Below, piece by piece: positions 30,215 through 39,017 of a DNA stretch of 64,000 bases. The position numbers and the translations under genes were made by a program. Source of the stretch: Streptomyces sp. NL15-2K. GTDB taxonomy: Bacteria; Actinomycetota; Actinomycetes; Streptomycetales; Streptomycetaceae. The number at the start of each line of letters is the position of its first letter. The first letter of the stretch is position 1. Where the stretch lies: NCBI RefSeq assembly GCF_030551255.1, contig NZ_CP130630.1:8227501-8291500 (forward strand), given 5' to 3'. Below the pieces are notes generated by a model, which did not search any database, had not been told where the DNA came from, and saw nothing but the letters and a program-made list of their open reading frames with translations.

Positions 30215-31024
30215 TCACTTACGGCGTCCCACGACCCGTGCGAAGCCGAGCACATGCTCCATGTCGGCGTGCATCAGGTCGACCGACCAGCGGGCCATGT
30301 CGGCCATGAACTCGCTGGAGCTCTCCTCGGCGCACACCTCGCTCCACAGCAGCCAGTCGCGCCAGCCGTCCTCCAGCCAGTCGGCCGTCTCGACCTCCAC
30401 GGCCCCGCTGCGCGTCCACAGCCGCCGCCACCAGGCGGGGGAGTGGAACGCCCAGAAGCCCGGATCCTTCTCCCAGTACTCCCTCAGGTGCGCCGGCGGC
30501 TCGTCGCCCTCCAGCTCCTCCCGCAGCGCGGGCACGACGACCCCGATCCGCCCGCCCGGCTTCAGCAGCCGGGTCAGCGTGGGCAGGTACAGGTCGTCGG
30601 TGCCGAAGTACTGGTACGCGTCGACGGACACGATCGCGTCGAAGCTCCCCTCGCCGAACGGCAGGTCGTGCGCCTCGGTGAACACGGGCAGGACGCGGTC
30701 CGCGACGCCGGCCTCCGCGACGCGCGCGGCGTTGTCGTCGGGCTTCACCCACAGGTCGGCGGCGATCACCTGGACGTCGTACTCCCTGGCGAGGAACACG
30801 GACGTCATGGCGCGGCCGCAGCCGAGGTCGAGGACGCGGGCGCCGGGGCGCAGCTCCTCCAGGCCGAGCGCGGGGGCCAGCCACTCCAGCAGCCACAGCG
30901 CGTGCGGGCCCATCTGGTTCTCGATGGTCCAGCGGGCGTCGTAGCGGTTGCTGCGCGGGTGGCGGGGGTGGGTCAGACGCTCGGTGAGGCGGTCAGTCGA
31001 GGTCCCTTGTGTGATGTCTGACAT
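30215..31024 (-). CDS. class I SAM-dependent methyltransferase
   Basis: This 269-residue methyltransferase has a clear SAM site VLDLGCG at about 64-70, acidic motif II (IAADLW), and post-motif residues SFDAIVSVDAYQYFG and LLKPGGRIGVVVP. A basic N-terminal 35 residues precede the fold. The C-terminal third, with WWRRLWTRSGAVEVETAD, resembles UbiE/Cfa-type small-molecule methyltransferases. The ATG at 31024 has AAGGAGC upstream. It is divergent from a small membrane protein gene, and the two share a 186-base gap. Substrate unknown. Confidence 0.86.
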   Translation of the reverse strand: MSDITQGTSTDRLTERLTHPRHPRSNRYDARWTIENQMGPHALWLLEWLAPALGLEELRPGARVLDLGCGRAMTSVFLAREYDVQVIAADLWVKPDDNAARVAEAGVADRVLPVFTEAHDLPFGEGSFDAIVSVDAYQYFGTDDLYLPTLTRLLKPGGRIGVVVPALREELEGDEPPAHLREYWEKDPGFWAFHSPAWWRRLWTRSGAVEVETADWLEDGWRDWLLWSEVCAEESSSEFMADMARWSVDLMHADMEHVLGFARVVGRRK

Positions 31025-31210
31025 CGGTGAACGGGCTCCTTGAGTCCTTCGTAGGGGAAAGAGATGCGTAGGAGCTCGGTCGGACCTTCAAACAATGCAC
31101 CTGCTTCGGTCGGCGGCGATGTGCCGGGAACGACGGACGCCGGGAAGCTAGCAGCCGTGCTGCCGTCCCGCATCCGATTTGTTCGGCGGGACGCGCTACG
31201 CTCCCCCGCC

Positions 31211-31528
31211 ATGAGTGGACGCGGAGATTCCGAGGCATCCCAGATCCAGGGGGACATACAGGAGGACCTCGCGGATCCGGCGCGGGAAGCGCGGCGGGCC
31301 CGCTGGACGGCGGCCGGAACCGGGGCGCTGCTGGCCCTCGCGGGCCTGGCCGCGTCGATGCTCCGCTTCACCGGTTCCGCACCGACCCTCGTCCCCGCCG
31401 CCTACGCCGTGGGGGCCGCCGTGTGCGCGCTCGCCTCGGTTCTCGGGTCACGGGGGCGGACCAGGCGTGCCCTGTGGCTGCTGATCGCGGGGGCGATGGT
31501 GATGGCCGTGGGTGACCAGTTCGACTGA
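31211..31528 (+). CDS. small predicted membrane protein
   Basis: This 105-residue protein has a charged, hydrophilic N-terminus (about 36 residues) and three short hydrophobic segments: AAGTGALLALAGLAASML, LVPAAYAVGAAVCALASVL and ALWLLIAGAMVMAVG. The loops are Arg-rich. No recognisable domain was found. The ATG at 31211 is supported by codon bias; a longer upstream frame from 31064 overlaps the divergent promoter region and was not used. Its neighbours give no functional clue. Confidence 0.7.
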   Translation: MSGRGDSEASQIQGDIQEDLADPAREARRARWTAAGTGALLALAGLAASMLRFTGSAPTLVPAAYAVGAAVCALASVLGSRGRTRRALWLLIAGAMVMAVGDQFD

Positions 31529-31665
31529 GGTGACAGAGTCCCCGTTACTGTCCTGTGATCTGCCTCCCACTCTTGTGAATAAACGCACGAACGGCTCAAA
31601 GGATCACATAGGCCTGCGAGAGTTGGCCTCGCATTGCTCATGCGTTCTTTGCGGGCCGTTCACAT

Positions 31666-31679
31666 CATGAAGTTTCATG
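31666..31679. promoter_or_regulatory. perfect 14-base inverted repeat upstream of the MMPL gene
   Basis: CATGAA-GT-TTCATG is a perfect palindrome 52 bases before the MMPL GTG, in an A/T-richer 203-base gap (31529-31731). It is a candidate operator for a repressor. No regulator gene lies next to it. Confidence 0.5.
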
Positions 31680-31731
31680 GACGACTGTTCCCGGTCAAAG
31701 ATCCTCATATCGTCATCCTGGGAGCACGTTC

Positions 31732-33978
31732 GTGGCAGCCCTCGCGCGTTGGTGTGTCCGACGACGTCTAGTCGTCGTAGTCCTGTGGCTCCTCGCCCTC
31801 GGCGGGGTGACCGCGGGTGCCGCCGTCACGGGCTCCGCCTACTCGAACGACTACAAGGTCCCCGGCACCGAGTCCGGCCGCGCCACGCAGCTGCTGCAGG
31901 ACGGCTTCCCGGGCCTCGGCGGCGACAGCGACACCGTCGTCTGGCACACCACGTCCGGCACGGTCCGCGCCGCCGACGTGGAACAGACCATGACCCGCAC
32001 CCTCGACCGGATCGCGGCCCTGCCCGGCGTGGTCGCCGTGTCCGGTCCGTACGACGATCAGGGCGCCGGCCGGATCAGTGAGGACGGACATACGGCGTAC
32101 GCCACGGTGACCTTCGACGATCCGGCCCAGGACATCCACGCGTCCGAGGCGCGGGCCGTGGTCCGGGCCGCCAAGGGCGCCGAGACCGACGGGCTCCAGG
32201 TGGAGCTGGGCGGCAGCGCCATAGGGCTCACCGAGTCGTCCGGCGGTCACCTCGCCGAGGTGGTCGGCGTGGCGGTCGCGGCGGTGGTGCTGTTCCTCGC
32301 CTTCGGCTCGCTCGCCGCCTCGCTGCTGCCCATCGCCACCGCGCTGGTCGGCGTCGGCACCGCGTACGCCGGGATCGTGCTGCTCGGGCACGCCATGACC
32401 GTCGCCGACTTCGCGCCCATGCTCGGCATGCTGATCGGGCTCGGCGTGGGTATCGACTACGCGCTGTTCATCGTCACCAGACACCGGAAGGGTCTCAAAC
32501 GCGGGCTGTCCGTGACCGAGGCGGTCACCAACGCCGTGGCCACCACCGGACGCGCGGTGGTATTCGCGGGTGCCACCGTTTGCATCGCCCTGCTGGGGAT
32601 GCTGATCCTCCAGCTCGGCTTCCTCAACGGCGTCGCCATAGCAGCCTCGCTGACCGTCGTCCTGACGGTCGCGGCCTCCGTGACTCTGCTGCCCGCCCTG
32701 CTGTCTGTCATCGGCATGCGCGCCCTCAGCCGGCGTGAGCGCAGGAGGCTGGCGGAGCACGGGCCCGAACCCGAGCTGCCGACCGGGTTCGCCGCCCGCT
32801 GGTCGGTGTTCGTGGAGCGCCACCCCAAGCTGCTCGGCGCGCTCGCCCTGGTCGTCATCACCGTCCTCGCCCTGCCCACCCTGGGGCTTCGCCTGGGCAC
32901 CTCCGACCAGGGCAACGACCCCGAGACGGCGACCACGCGCCAGGCGTACGACCTCCTCGCGGACGGTTTCGGGCCGGGTGTCAACGGCCCGCTCACCCTC
33001 GTCACGCACGTCGACGGAGCCGAGGACAAGCTCGCCCTCGACAACCTCGACGCGACCCTGCGCACCATAGAGGGCGTCGCGTCGGTGACACCGGTGACGT
33101 ACAACTCCGGTGGTGACACGGCGTACTTCTCGATCGTCCCGGAGTCGGCGCCGCAGTCCCACAGGACCAGCGACCTCGTGGACCGGTTGCGCACCGAGGT
33201 GCTGCCGCGGGCCGAGGCCGGCACCTCGCTCGACGTCCAGGTCGGCGGGGTGACGGCCGGCTACGACGACTTCGCCGACGTCATAGTCGGCAAGCTGCCC
33301 GTGTTCGTCGGCGTCGTCATCGGCCTGGGCTGCCTGCTGCTCCTGCTCGCCTTCCGGTCCATCGGCATCCCGCTGAAGGCCGCCGCGATGAACGTCGCCG
33401 CCGTCGCCGCCGCCTTCGGTGTCGTCGTCGCGATCTTCCAGTGGGGCTGGGGGAGCGAGCTGCTCGGGCTGGGCCGCGCCGGTCCCATCGAACCCTTCCT
33501 CCCCGTGATCATGGTGTCCGTCCTGTTCGGGCTCTCCATGGACTACCAGGTCTTCCTGGTCAGCCGGATGTACGAGGAGTGGCTGGAGACCGGCGACAAC
33601 CGGCGGGCCGTCCGTGTCGGCCTCGCCGAGACCAGTCGGGTGATCAACTCCGCCGCGGTGATCATGATCTCCGTCTTCCTCGCCTTCGTGCTCAGCGGCG
33701 ACCGCGTGATCGCCATGTTCGGCATCGCGCTCGCCGCCGCCGTCGCCCTCGACGCCTTCGTGCTCCGTACGCTGCTGGTGCCGGCCCTCATGCACCTGCT
33801 CGGCGGCGCCAACTGGTGGCTGCCGCGCTGGCTGGACCGCCGTATGCCCCGCATCAGCATCGAGGCGCCCGAGAGCCGTGCCGCCCATGAGAGGCTGGCC
33901 GCCGCGACGGACGCCGAGGCGGCGGACGTCCTGGCGAAGGGGCGGGAAGAACAGGATGTACGGGATATCCCTGGGTGA
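31732..33978 (+). CDS. MMPL-family (RND superfamily) transporter
   Basis: This 748-residue polytopic protein has two MMPL repeats. Each has one helix, a large extracytoplasmic loop (about residues 40-170 and 385-510) and a five-helix bundle. The conserved charged/Gly motif GLGVGIDYALFIVTRHRKG is in the first half, and GLSMDYQVFLVSRMYEEW in the second, with the Asp-Tyr pairs that serve proton transfer in this family. The hydrophilic ends carry no extra domain. Members export lipids, peptides or drugs. The GTG at 31732 lies behind GGAG, with a 14-base palindrome further upstream. The stop overlaps the GNAT gene by 23 bases, so both are likely one unit. Confidence 0.92.
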   Translation: MAALARWCVRRRLVVVVLWLLALGGVTAGAAVTGSAYSNDYKVPGTESGRATQLLQDGFPGLGGDSDTVVWHTTSGTVRAADVEQTMTRTLDRIAALPGVVAVSGPYDDQGAGRISEDGHTAYATVTFDDPAQDIHASEARAVVRAAKGAETDGLQVELGGSAIGLTESSGGHLAEVVGVAVAAVVLFLAFGSLAASLLPIATALVGVGTAYAGIVLLGHAMTVADFAPMLGMLIGLGVGIDYALFIVTRHRKGLKRGLSVTEAVTNAVATTGRAVVFAGATVCIALLGMLILQLGFLNGVAIAASLTVVLTVAASVTLLPALLSVIGMRALSRRERRRLAEHGPEPELPTGFAARWSVFVERHPKLLGALALVVITVLALPTLGLRLGTSDQGNDPETATTRQAYDLLADGFGPGVNGPLTLVTHVDGAEDKLALDNLDATLRTIEGVASVTPVTYNSGGDTAYFSIVPESAPQSHRTSDLVDRLRTEVLPRAEAGTSLDVQVGGVTAGYDDFADVIVGKLPVFVGVVIGLGCLLLLLAFRSIGIPLKAAAMNVAAVAAAFGVVVAIFQWGWGSELLGLGRAGPIEPFLPVIMVSVLFGLSMDYQVFLVSRMYEEWLETGDNRRAVRVGLAETSRVINSAAVIMISVFLAFVLSGDRVIAMFGIALAAAVALDAFVLRTLLVPALMHLLGGANWWLPRWLDRRMPRISIEAPESRAAHERLAAATDAEAADVLAKGREEQDVRDIPG

Positions 33979-34531
33979 CGACGGCGCCGAACTGCGGCCC
34001 CTGGAGCCGTGGCACGCCGAGGAGTTCCTCGCGCACCTGGACCGCGGCCGGGAGTTCATCAACCGGTTCATCCCCTTCGGCGAGAAGGCCACGGACCTGG
34101 CCTCCGCCCGGGACATGCTCCAGCGGTACGCCGACCTGCGCGCCGCCGACACCGCCTCCCTGCACGGCCTGTGGCTGGACGGCAAGCTCGTGGGCGGAGT
34201 GCTCTTCCTGAACTTCGACGCGGAGAACGCCAACTGCGAGGTCGGCTGCTGGCTGGAACCGGCCGGCACGGGACGTGGACTGGTCACCCGAGCGATGCGG
34301 GTGCTGCTCGACTTCGCGATCGAGCAGCGCGGCATCCACCGGGTGGAGTGGATCGCCGCCGTAGGCAACCAGGCAAGCCTGAACGTGGCCCGGCGCCTGG
34401 GGATGACCAGAGAAGGCGTGCGGCGGGAGTGCTATCCCCATCACGGGGTACGGCTCGACCTCGAGGTGTGGTCCGTCCTCGCCCCGGAGTGGCGCGCGAC
34501 ACGCGCGCGTGTGGCTCACAACGATCATTAA
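33956..34531 (+). CDS. GNAT N-acetyltransferase (RimL-like)
   Basis: This 191-residue protein has a GNAT fold of the RimJ/RimL type: N-terminal LRPLEPWHAEEFLAHLDR, the pyrophosphate loop of motif A near LEPAGTGRGLVTRAM, and the terminal motif VEWIAAVGNQASLNVARRLGM, which is typical for ribosomal N-terminal acetyltransferases. The ATG at 33956 is internal to the end of the MMPL gene, with GGGAAGAACAGG upstream. The substrate could be a protein N-terminus, an antibiotic or an aminoacyl compound. The link with the transporter is positional only. Confidence 0.88.
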   Translation: MYGISLGDDGAELRPLEPWHAEEFLAHLDRGREFINRFIPFGEKATDLASARDMLQRYADLRAADTASLHGLWLDGKLVGGVLFLNFDAENANCEVGCWLEPAGTGRGLVTRAMRVLLDFAIEQRGIHRVEWIAAVGNQASLNVARRLGMTREGVRRECYPHHGVRLDLEVWSVLAPEWRATRARVAHNDH

Positions 34532-34566
34532 GCAACCTCTCAGACAGGATCCGTACGGTGCGGAAC

Positions 34567-35142
34567 ATGGGAACCAAGACAGCTGACGAGACCGGCGCCG
34601 AGACGGGCGCCGAGACCACGACCGACGAGGAGAAGGTGAACGCCGGCGCGATCGGCGAGGTGACCGAGACAGAGGCCGAGGACACGGGAGCCGAGGACAC
34701 GGAGGCCGAGGCCGTCGATGTCGTCACCAAGGGCGAGGAGACGGACGCCTCCGCCGTCGGTCAGGGCGCGGGCGCCGTCGTCGCCGCCGGGCTGGGCCTA
34801 GTCTCGCTCACCGGTGGCTGGATCGGCACCGTCGCCGCCGCCCGCGAGACCCTCGTCGGCCAGCTGCGGACCTCGTCCTCCGCGAACGTCGCCACGCAGA
34901 TCAAGGAGGTCTACGGCGACGCCTGGCAGACCACCGCGCTGTGGAGCGGCCTGTTCGCACTGCTCGCGGTGATCGTCGGCGTCGTCGTCCTGGCCCGGCC
35001 CGCGTTCGGCGCGCCCGGCAGGTCGCAGGCCGCCTGGATCAAGTCGGTCGCCTGGGGCGGTGTCGCGCTCGGCGTCATCGGCCTGCTCCTGGCCGTCCTG
35101 AAGTACACCGACGCCCTGCTGGGACTGCCCTCCGCGGGCTGA
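34567..35142 (+). CDS. acidic-tail membrane protein of unknown function
   Basis: This 191-residue protein has a highly acidic, Thr/Glu-rich N-terminus (about residues 1-60, with short repeats such as AETGAET and AEDTGAEDTEAE) and a hydrophobic segment near 68-88. A loop (ARETLVGQLRTSSSANVATQIKEVYG) follows, then two more membrane helices (about 118-140 and 154-175). No known domain was recognised. ATG 34567 is used; GTG 34558 is an alternative. It follows the GNAT gene by 35 bases and is ended by a strong hairpin. The acidic tail looks cytoplasmic and disordered. Confidence 0.7.
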   Translation: MGTKTADETGAETGAETTTDEEKVNAGAIGEVTETEAEDTGAEDTEAEAVDVVTKGEETDASAVGQGAGAVVAAGLGLVSLTGGWIGTVAAARETLVGQLRTSSSANVATQIKEVYGDAWQTTALWSGLFALLAVIVGVVVLARPAFGAPGRSQAAWIKSVAWGGVALGVIGLLLAVLKYTDALLGLPSAG

Positions 35143-35157
35143 GGCACCGCACCTCCT

Positions 35158-35208
35158 GAGGGGTCTTAGGGCCTCCGTAAGCACCTTACGGAGCTCCTGA
35201 GGCCCCTC
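35158..35208. terminator. long hairpin terminator
   Basis: Inner stem CTCCGTAAG/CTTACGGAG (35173-35181 with 35185-35193, loop CAC) continues outward by about a further 14 base pairs with G-U pairs and mismatches, GAGGGG pairing with CCCCTC. It lies 16 bases after the acidic-tail protein gene. Confidence 0.8.
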
Positions 35209-35340
35209 ACCCACATCTAAGGCCCCAGCGGCCGCCGAAGATGCGGAACTCTCCCGATGTGGCGGACCCACCTTGGAGACGAAGGTTGAGGCATCGCAGA
35301 AAGCGAAGCCCGAAACCGACCTCCTCCAAGGGGACACGCC

Positions 35341-35526
35341 ATGTACGAGTACGAGCTCTCCCAGTTCCGTTCCGCCGACCTCATCCGCCGTGCCGAGCAG
35401 GCGCGGCTGGCCCGCGAGGCCGTCCGCGGCCGTCGCGCCGCCCGCCGCGAGGCCGCCCGCCACGCCGCCGAGGGCGAGGTGCATACCGGTCGCCCACGTC
35501 GGTACCGGTTCCCGCGTGCTGCGTGA
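35341..35526 (+). CDS. small basic protein, unknown
   Basis: This is a 61-residue Arg/Ala-rich protein starting MYEYELSQFRSADLIRRAEQ and ending with GRPRRYRFPRAA. The sequence is highly charged and probably helical over residues 12-48. An AAGGGG ribosome site sits 8 bases before the ATG, which supports translation. It precedes the large LuxR regulator by 98 bases. No known domain. The call rests on codon bias, ribosome site and compactness, and is moderate. Confidence 0.6.
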   Translation: MYEYELSQFRSADLIRRAEQARLAREAVRGRRAARREAARHAAEGEVHTGRPRRYRFPRAA

Positions 35527-35624
35527 GCGCCGGGGCCGGGGAGGGCGGCCGTACGGCCTTGCCCGCCCGCGTGGTGACGGCCCTCCCCGGGAAAACGGGT
35601 GCCGCACTGTTGGACCCGCGTGCG

Positions 35625-38600
35625 ATGCTCGGCATCGTGGAGACCAGGTCCGTCAGTCCCGTGTTCGTCGGCCGCACCGACGAGTTGGACGCGCTGAACG
35701 ACGCGCTCGCCCGCGCCTGCGCGGGCGAGCCGCAGGCGTTACTGCTCGCCGGTGAGGCCGGGGTCGGCAAGACCCGCCTCGTCGAGGAGTTCGCCACCAC
35801 CGCCTGCCGCCGGGCCGCCGTCGTCGCGCTCGGCGGCTGTGTCGAGATCGGCGCCGACGGACTGCCCTTCGCTCCCTTCTCCACCGCGCTGCGCGCCCTG
35901 CGCCGCGAACTGCCCGAGGAATTCGCCGCCGCGGCCGCCGGTCAGGAGGAGGAGCTGGCCCGGCTGCTGCCCGAGCTGGGCGAGGCGGGCGTGGGCCGGC
36001 ACGACGAGGAGGGCATGGCCCGCCTCTTCGAACTCACCGCACGGCTGCTGGAGCGGGTCGCCGCCGACCGCACCGTCGTCGTCGCCCTGGAGGACCTGCA
36101 CTGGGCCGACGCCTCCACCCGCCACCTCCTCGCCTACCTCTTCCGCACCCTGCGCACCGGCCGCCTCGTCGTCCTCGCCACCTACCGCTCCGACGACATC
36201 CACCGCCGCCACCCGCTGCGCCCCCTGCTCGCCGAACTCGACCGGCTGCGCACCGTCCGCCGCCTCGAACTGAGCCGCTTCAACCGCACCGAGGTCGGCC
36301 GCCAGATCGCCGGAATCCTCGCCCAGGAACCCGACCCAGCCCAGGTCGACGAGATCTTCGAGCGCTCCGACGGCAACGCCTTCTTCGTCGAGGAACTCGC
36401 CGTCGCCGCCCACGAAGGGGGCTGCGTCGGCCTCACCGACTCCCTGCGCGACCTCCTCCTGGTCCGTGTCGAAGGGCTGCCGGAGAGCGCCCAGCGGGTC
36501 GCCCGGCTCGTCGCCGAGGGCGGCTCCACCGTCGGATACCGGCTGCTGGCCGCCGTCGCGGGGCTCGCCGAGGACGACCTCATCGAGGCGCTGCGGGCCG
36601 CCGTGAACGCCAACATCCTCCTCGCCGCTCCCGGCGGCGACGGCTACCGCTTCCGCCACTCCCTGGTCCGCGAGGCCGTCGGCGACGATCTGCTGCCCGG
36701 CGAGCGCTCCCGCCTCAACCGCCGCTACGCCGAAGCGCTGGAAGCCGATCCCACGCTCGTCCCCGCCGACGAGCGCGTCATGCGCCTGGCCAGCTACTGG
36801 TACCACGCCCACGACGCCTCCAAGGCCCTGCCCGCCGTCCTGGACGCCTCCGTCACCGCCCGCCGCCGGCACGCCTACTCCGAACAACTCCGGCTCCTGG
36901 AACGGGCGATGGAGCTCTGGGACACCGCCCCCGAGGACATACGGGCCGAGCTGCGCCCCGTCGACTACACCGAGGTCTACCCAGCCTGCGGCTGCGACCC
37001 GGCGACCACACCCCTGCGCTACCTCGACCTCATGGCCGAGGCCGCCGTCGCCGGGCGGCTGTGCGGGGAACGCGAACGCGCACTGAAGATCACCAAGCGG
37101 GCGTTGCGGCTGCTGGAGGACGAGGGGGACGACCCCCAGCGCGCCGCCTGGTTCTGGGTGCAGCGGTCCCGGCTGGTGCAGGCGCAGGCCCGGGGCGACG
37201 GCTGGCAGGAACTGGGCACCGCGCAGGACCTCGTACGCGGCCTGCCGCCGTCCGAGGTGCACGCCGAGGTGCTCTCCACCGTGGCCAACTGGGCGATGCT
37301 GCACGAACCCGGCCCCGACGCCTTCTCCGCGGCCGAACGCGCGGTGGAGTACGCCCGCATGGTCGGCGCCCGCGACATCGAACTGAACGCGCGCCTCACC
37401 CTCGGCTGCCTCATGGTCGACGGGGGCGATGTCGACGCCGGGCTGGCCGAGCTGTACGAGGTCAAGGAACGGGCCGTCGAGGAGGGCATGACCTATGTGG
37501 CCAGCCGCGCCCATGTGAACCTGCCGTCGGAACTCGAGGCCGTCGGCCGCTCACGGGAGGCCGTGCCCATCCTCGAGGCCGGCATCGCCTACAGCCGGAA
37601 GTACGGTCAGCTGGACTCCGAGGCCTGGATGTGGGGCAACCTCTGCGACTCGCTGTACTCGCTGGGCCGTTGGGACGACGCCGCCGAGGCCGCGGCGACC
37701 GCGCTGCGGGTGGGACACAGCGCCAAACCCCAGGGCGCCGGCGCACTGCGCCTGGCCAACCTCGCCCTCGTCCGGGGTGACGTGGCCGGGGCCGCCGCCC
37801 ACCTGGCCACCGCCCGGGCGCACTACGGCACCCACGACCCCATGCCCCAGCAGGCGCTGCCCCTCGCCCGGATCGTGATCGGCGTGGCCGCGGGGGAGGG
37901 CCGCCTGCTCGACGCCCGCGCCGAACTGGAGCGGGTCCTCGACGCCGGCTTCCCGCCCGGCACCCAGCGCTACGGCTGGTCGGTCCTGCTGGCCGCCGCG
38001 CTCGCCGAGGCCGACGCACGCGACCTGGCCACTGCCGAGGAAGGCCGGGCCGTCGCCCTCGACCGCATCCTCGTGGCCGTCAAGACGCTCACCACGGGCG
38101 CGCCCGTCTGGCTCGCCGTCGAGAAGTGGGTCCGCGCCGAGGTCCGCCGCGCCGAGGGCCAGGACACCCCCGAGCTGTGGTCGGAGGTCGTCACCGCCTT
38201 CGAACACTTGGACCATCCCTACGATCTCGCCCGCGTCCGGTACCGGATGGCCGAGTCCCTGCTGGCGGGCGGGGGCGAGCCCGAGCGTGCCCGGGCCACG
38301 GAACTGCTCCGCCTCGCCCACGCCGTCGCCGAGCATCTCGGCGCACGTCCCCTCGCCGAAACCGTCGCCAGGCTCGCCCAGCGCGCTCGCCTCACCCTGA
38401 CCGGGACCCGCCCGTCCACCCCGGACGACCCGGCCCGTGCCCTCGGCCTCACCGGCCGGGAACGCGATGTCCTCCGCCTGGTCTCCGCCGGCCGCACCAA
38501 CCGCCAGATAGCCGAGGAACTCTTCATCTCCCCCAAGACCGCCAGCGTCCACGTCTCCAACATCCTGGGCAAGCTCGGCGTCTCGGGGCGGGGAGAGGCG

Positions 38601-38666
38601 GCGGCGGTGGCGCATCGGCTGGGGTTGTTTCCGCCGGCGGCGGAAGAGTGGGTGGGCGCGGGATGA
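35625..38666 (+). CDS. large ATP-binding LuxR-family regulator (LAL type)
   Basis: This transcription regulator of about 1013 residues has an N-terminal AAA/NB-ARC-like ATPase (P-loop GEAGVGKT at 43-50, Walker B-like VVALEDLHWAD). A long helical TPR-like middle (about 450-940) follows, and then a C-terminal LuxR/GerE helix-turn-helix (LTGRERDVLRLVSAGRTNRQ through KLGVSG, about 944-1000). The MalT/LAL plan fits pathway-specific activators. The start is uncertain: ATG 35625 is chosen, GTG 35637 is an alternative, and no clear ribosome site is seen. Longer upstream frames overlap the small basic gene and are unlikely. The target genes are not evident; no biosynthetic cluster adjoins it. Confidence 0.9.
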   Translation: MLGIVETRSVSPVFVGRTDELDALNDALARACAGEPQALLLAGEAGVGKTRLVEEFATTACRRAAVVALGGCVEIGADGLPFAPFSTALRALRRELPEEFAAAAAGQEEELARLLPELGEAGVGRHDEEGMARLFELTARLLERVAADRTVVVALEDLHWADASTRHLLAYLFRTLRTGRLVVLATYRSDDIHRRHPLRPLLAELDRLRTVRRLELSRFNRTEVGRQIAGILAQEPDPAQVDEIFERSDGNAFFVEELAVAAHEGGCVGLTDSLRDLLLVRVEGLPESAQRVARLVAEGGSTVGYRLLAAVAGLAEDDLIEALRAAVNANILLAAPGGDGYRFRHSLVREAVGDDLLPGERSRLNRRYAEALEADPTLVPADERVMRLASYWYHAHDASKALPAVLDASVTARRRHAYSEQLRLLERAMELWDTAPEDIRAELRPVDYTEVYPACGCDPATTPLRYLDLMAEAAVAGRLCGERERALKITKRALRLLEDEGDDPQRAAWFWVQRSRLVQAQARGDGWQELGTAQDLVRGLPPSEVHAEVLSTVANWAMLHEPGPDAFSAAERAVEYARMVGARDIELNARLTLGCLMVDGGDVDAGLAELYEVKERAVEEGMTYVASRAHVNLPSELEAVGRSREAVPILEAGIAYSRKYGQLDSEAWMWGNLCDSLYSLGRWDDAAEAAATALRVGHSAKPQGAGALRLANLALVRGDVAGAAAHLATARAHYGTHDPMPQQALPLARIVIGVAAGEGRLLDARAELERVLDAGFPPGTQRYGWSVLLAAALAEADARDLATAEEGRAVALDRILVAVKTLTTGAPVWLAVEKWVRAEVRRAEGQDTPELWSEVVTAFEHLDHPYDLARVRYRMAESLLAGGGEPERARATELLRLAHAVAEHLGARPLAETVARLAQRARLTLTGTRPSTPDDPARALGLTGRERDVLRLVSAGRTNRQIAEELFISPKTASVHVSNILGKLGVSGRGEAAAVAHRLGLFPPAAEEWVGAG

Positions 38667-38774
38667 TGGAGAAGGCCGACTGGCGCGGAGGATGACCTCT
38701 CGGTGACCCGCCTCCGGCACTCGCTGATCAACGACGCATGGGCACCCGTCGCCACACAGCCTGGGAAGGAAGCC

Positions 38775-39008
38775 ATGTTCAACGTCTTCGAGGAACTGTT
38801 CTCCCCCGGCCATAAACACACCCGTGACGAGAAGAAGCGCCTTGAGCTGACCCGGGAGGACGTCGGGGACGGCGATCCCGGGCGCGGGCCGATAGATCTC
38901 GCGTCCGGGATCGTCGTCGTACGGCCGCCGAAGCCGGACGAAGAAGGCCTGGACGAAGATGGCCTGGATGAGGAAGGCCCCGACGAGGAAGACTCCCCAC
39001 AGAAGTGA
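38775..39008 (+). CDS. small acidic protein, DUF6191-like
   Basis: This 77-residue protein begins MFNVFEELFSPGHKHTRDEK. It contains RLELTREDVGDGDPGRGPID and an acidic C-terminus made of repeated EEGLDE-type units. The front half looks like the DUF6191 proteins of Streptomyces (from memory). The ATG at 38775 has GGAAGGA about 5 bases upstream. Its stop lies 9 bases from the end of the convergent sugar-dehydrogenase gene. Function unknown. An upstream in-frame start at 38703 would add 24 residues without a ribosome site. Confidence 0.7.
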   Translation: MFNVFEELFSPGHKHTRDEKKRLELTREDVGDGDPGRGPIDLASGIVVVRPPKPDEEGLDEDGLDEEGPDEEDSPQK

Positions 39009-39017
39009 GCGGCGGCG

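Noticed and set aside
31064..31210. Upstream extension of the small membrane protein
   Set aside because: Its translation lacks homology and the segment is the divergent promoter of the methyltransferase gene.
35241..35624. N-terminal extension of the LAL regulator
   Set aside because: The in-frame extension is Arg/Pro-rich without domain content and overlaps the small basic gene with a ribosome site.
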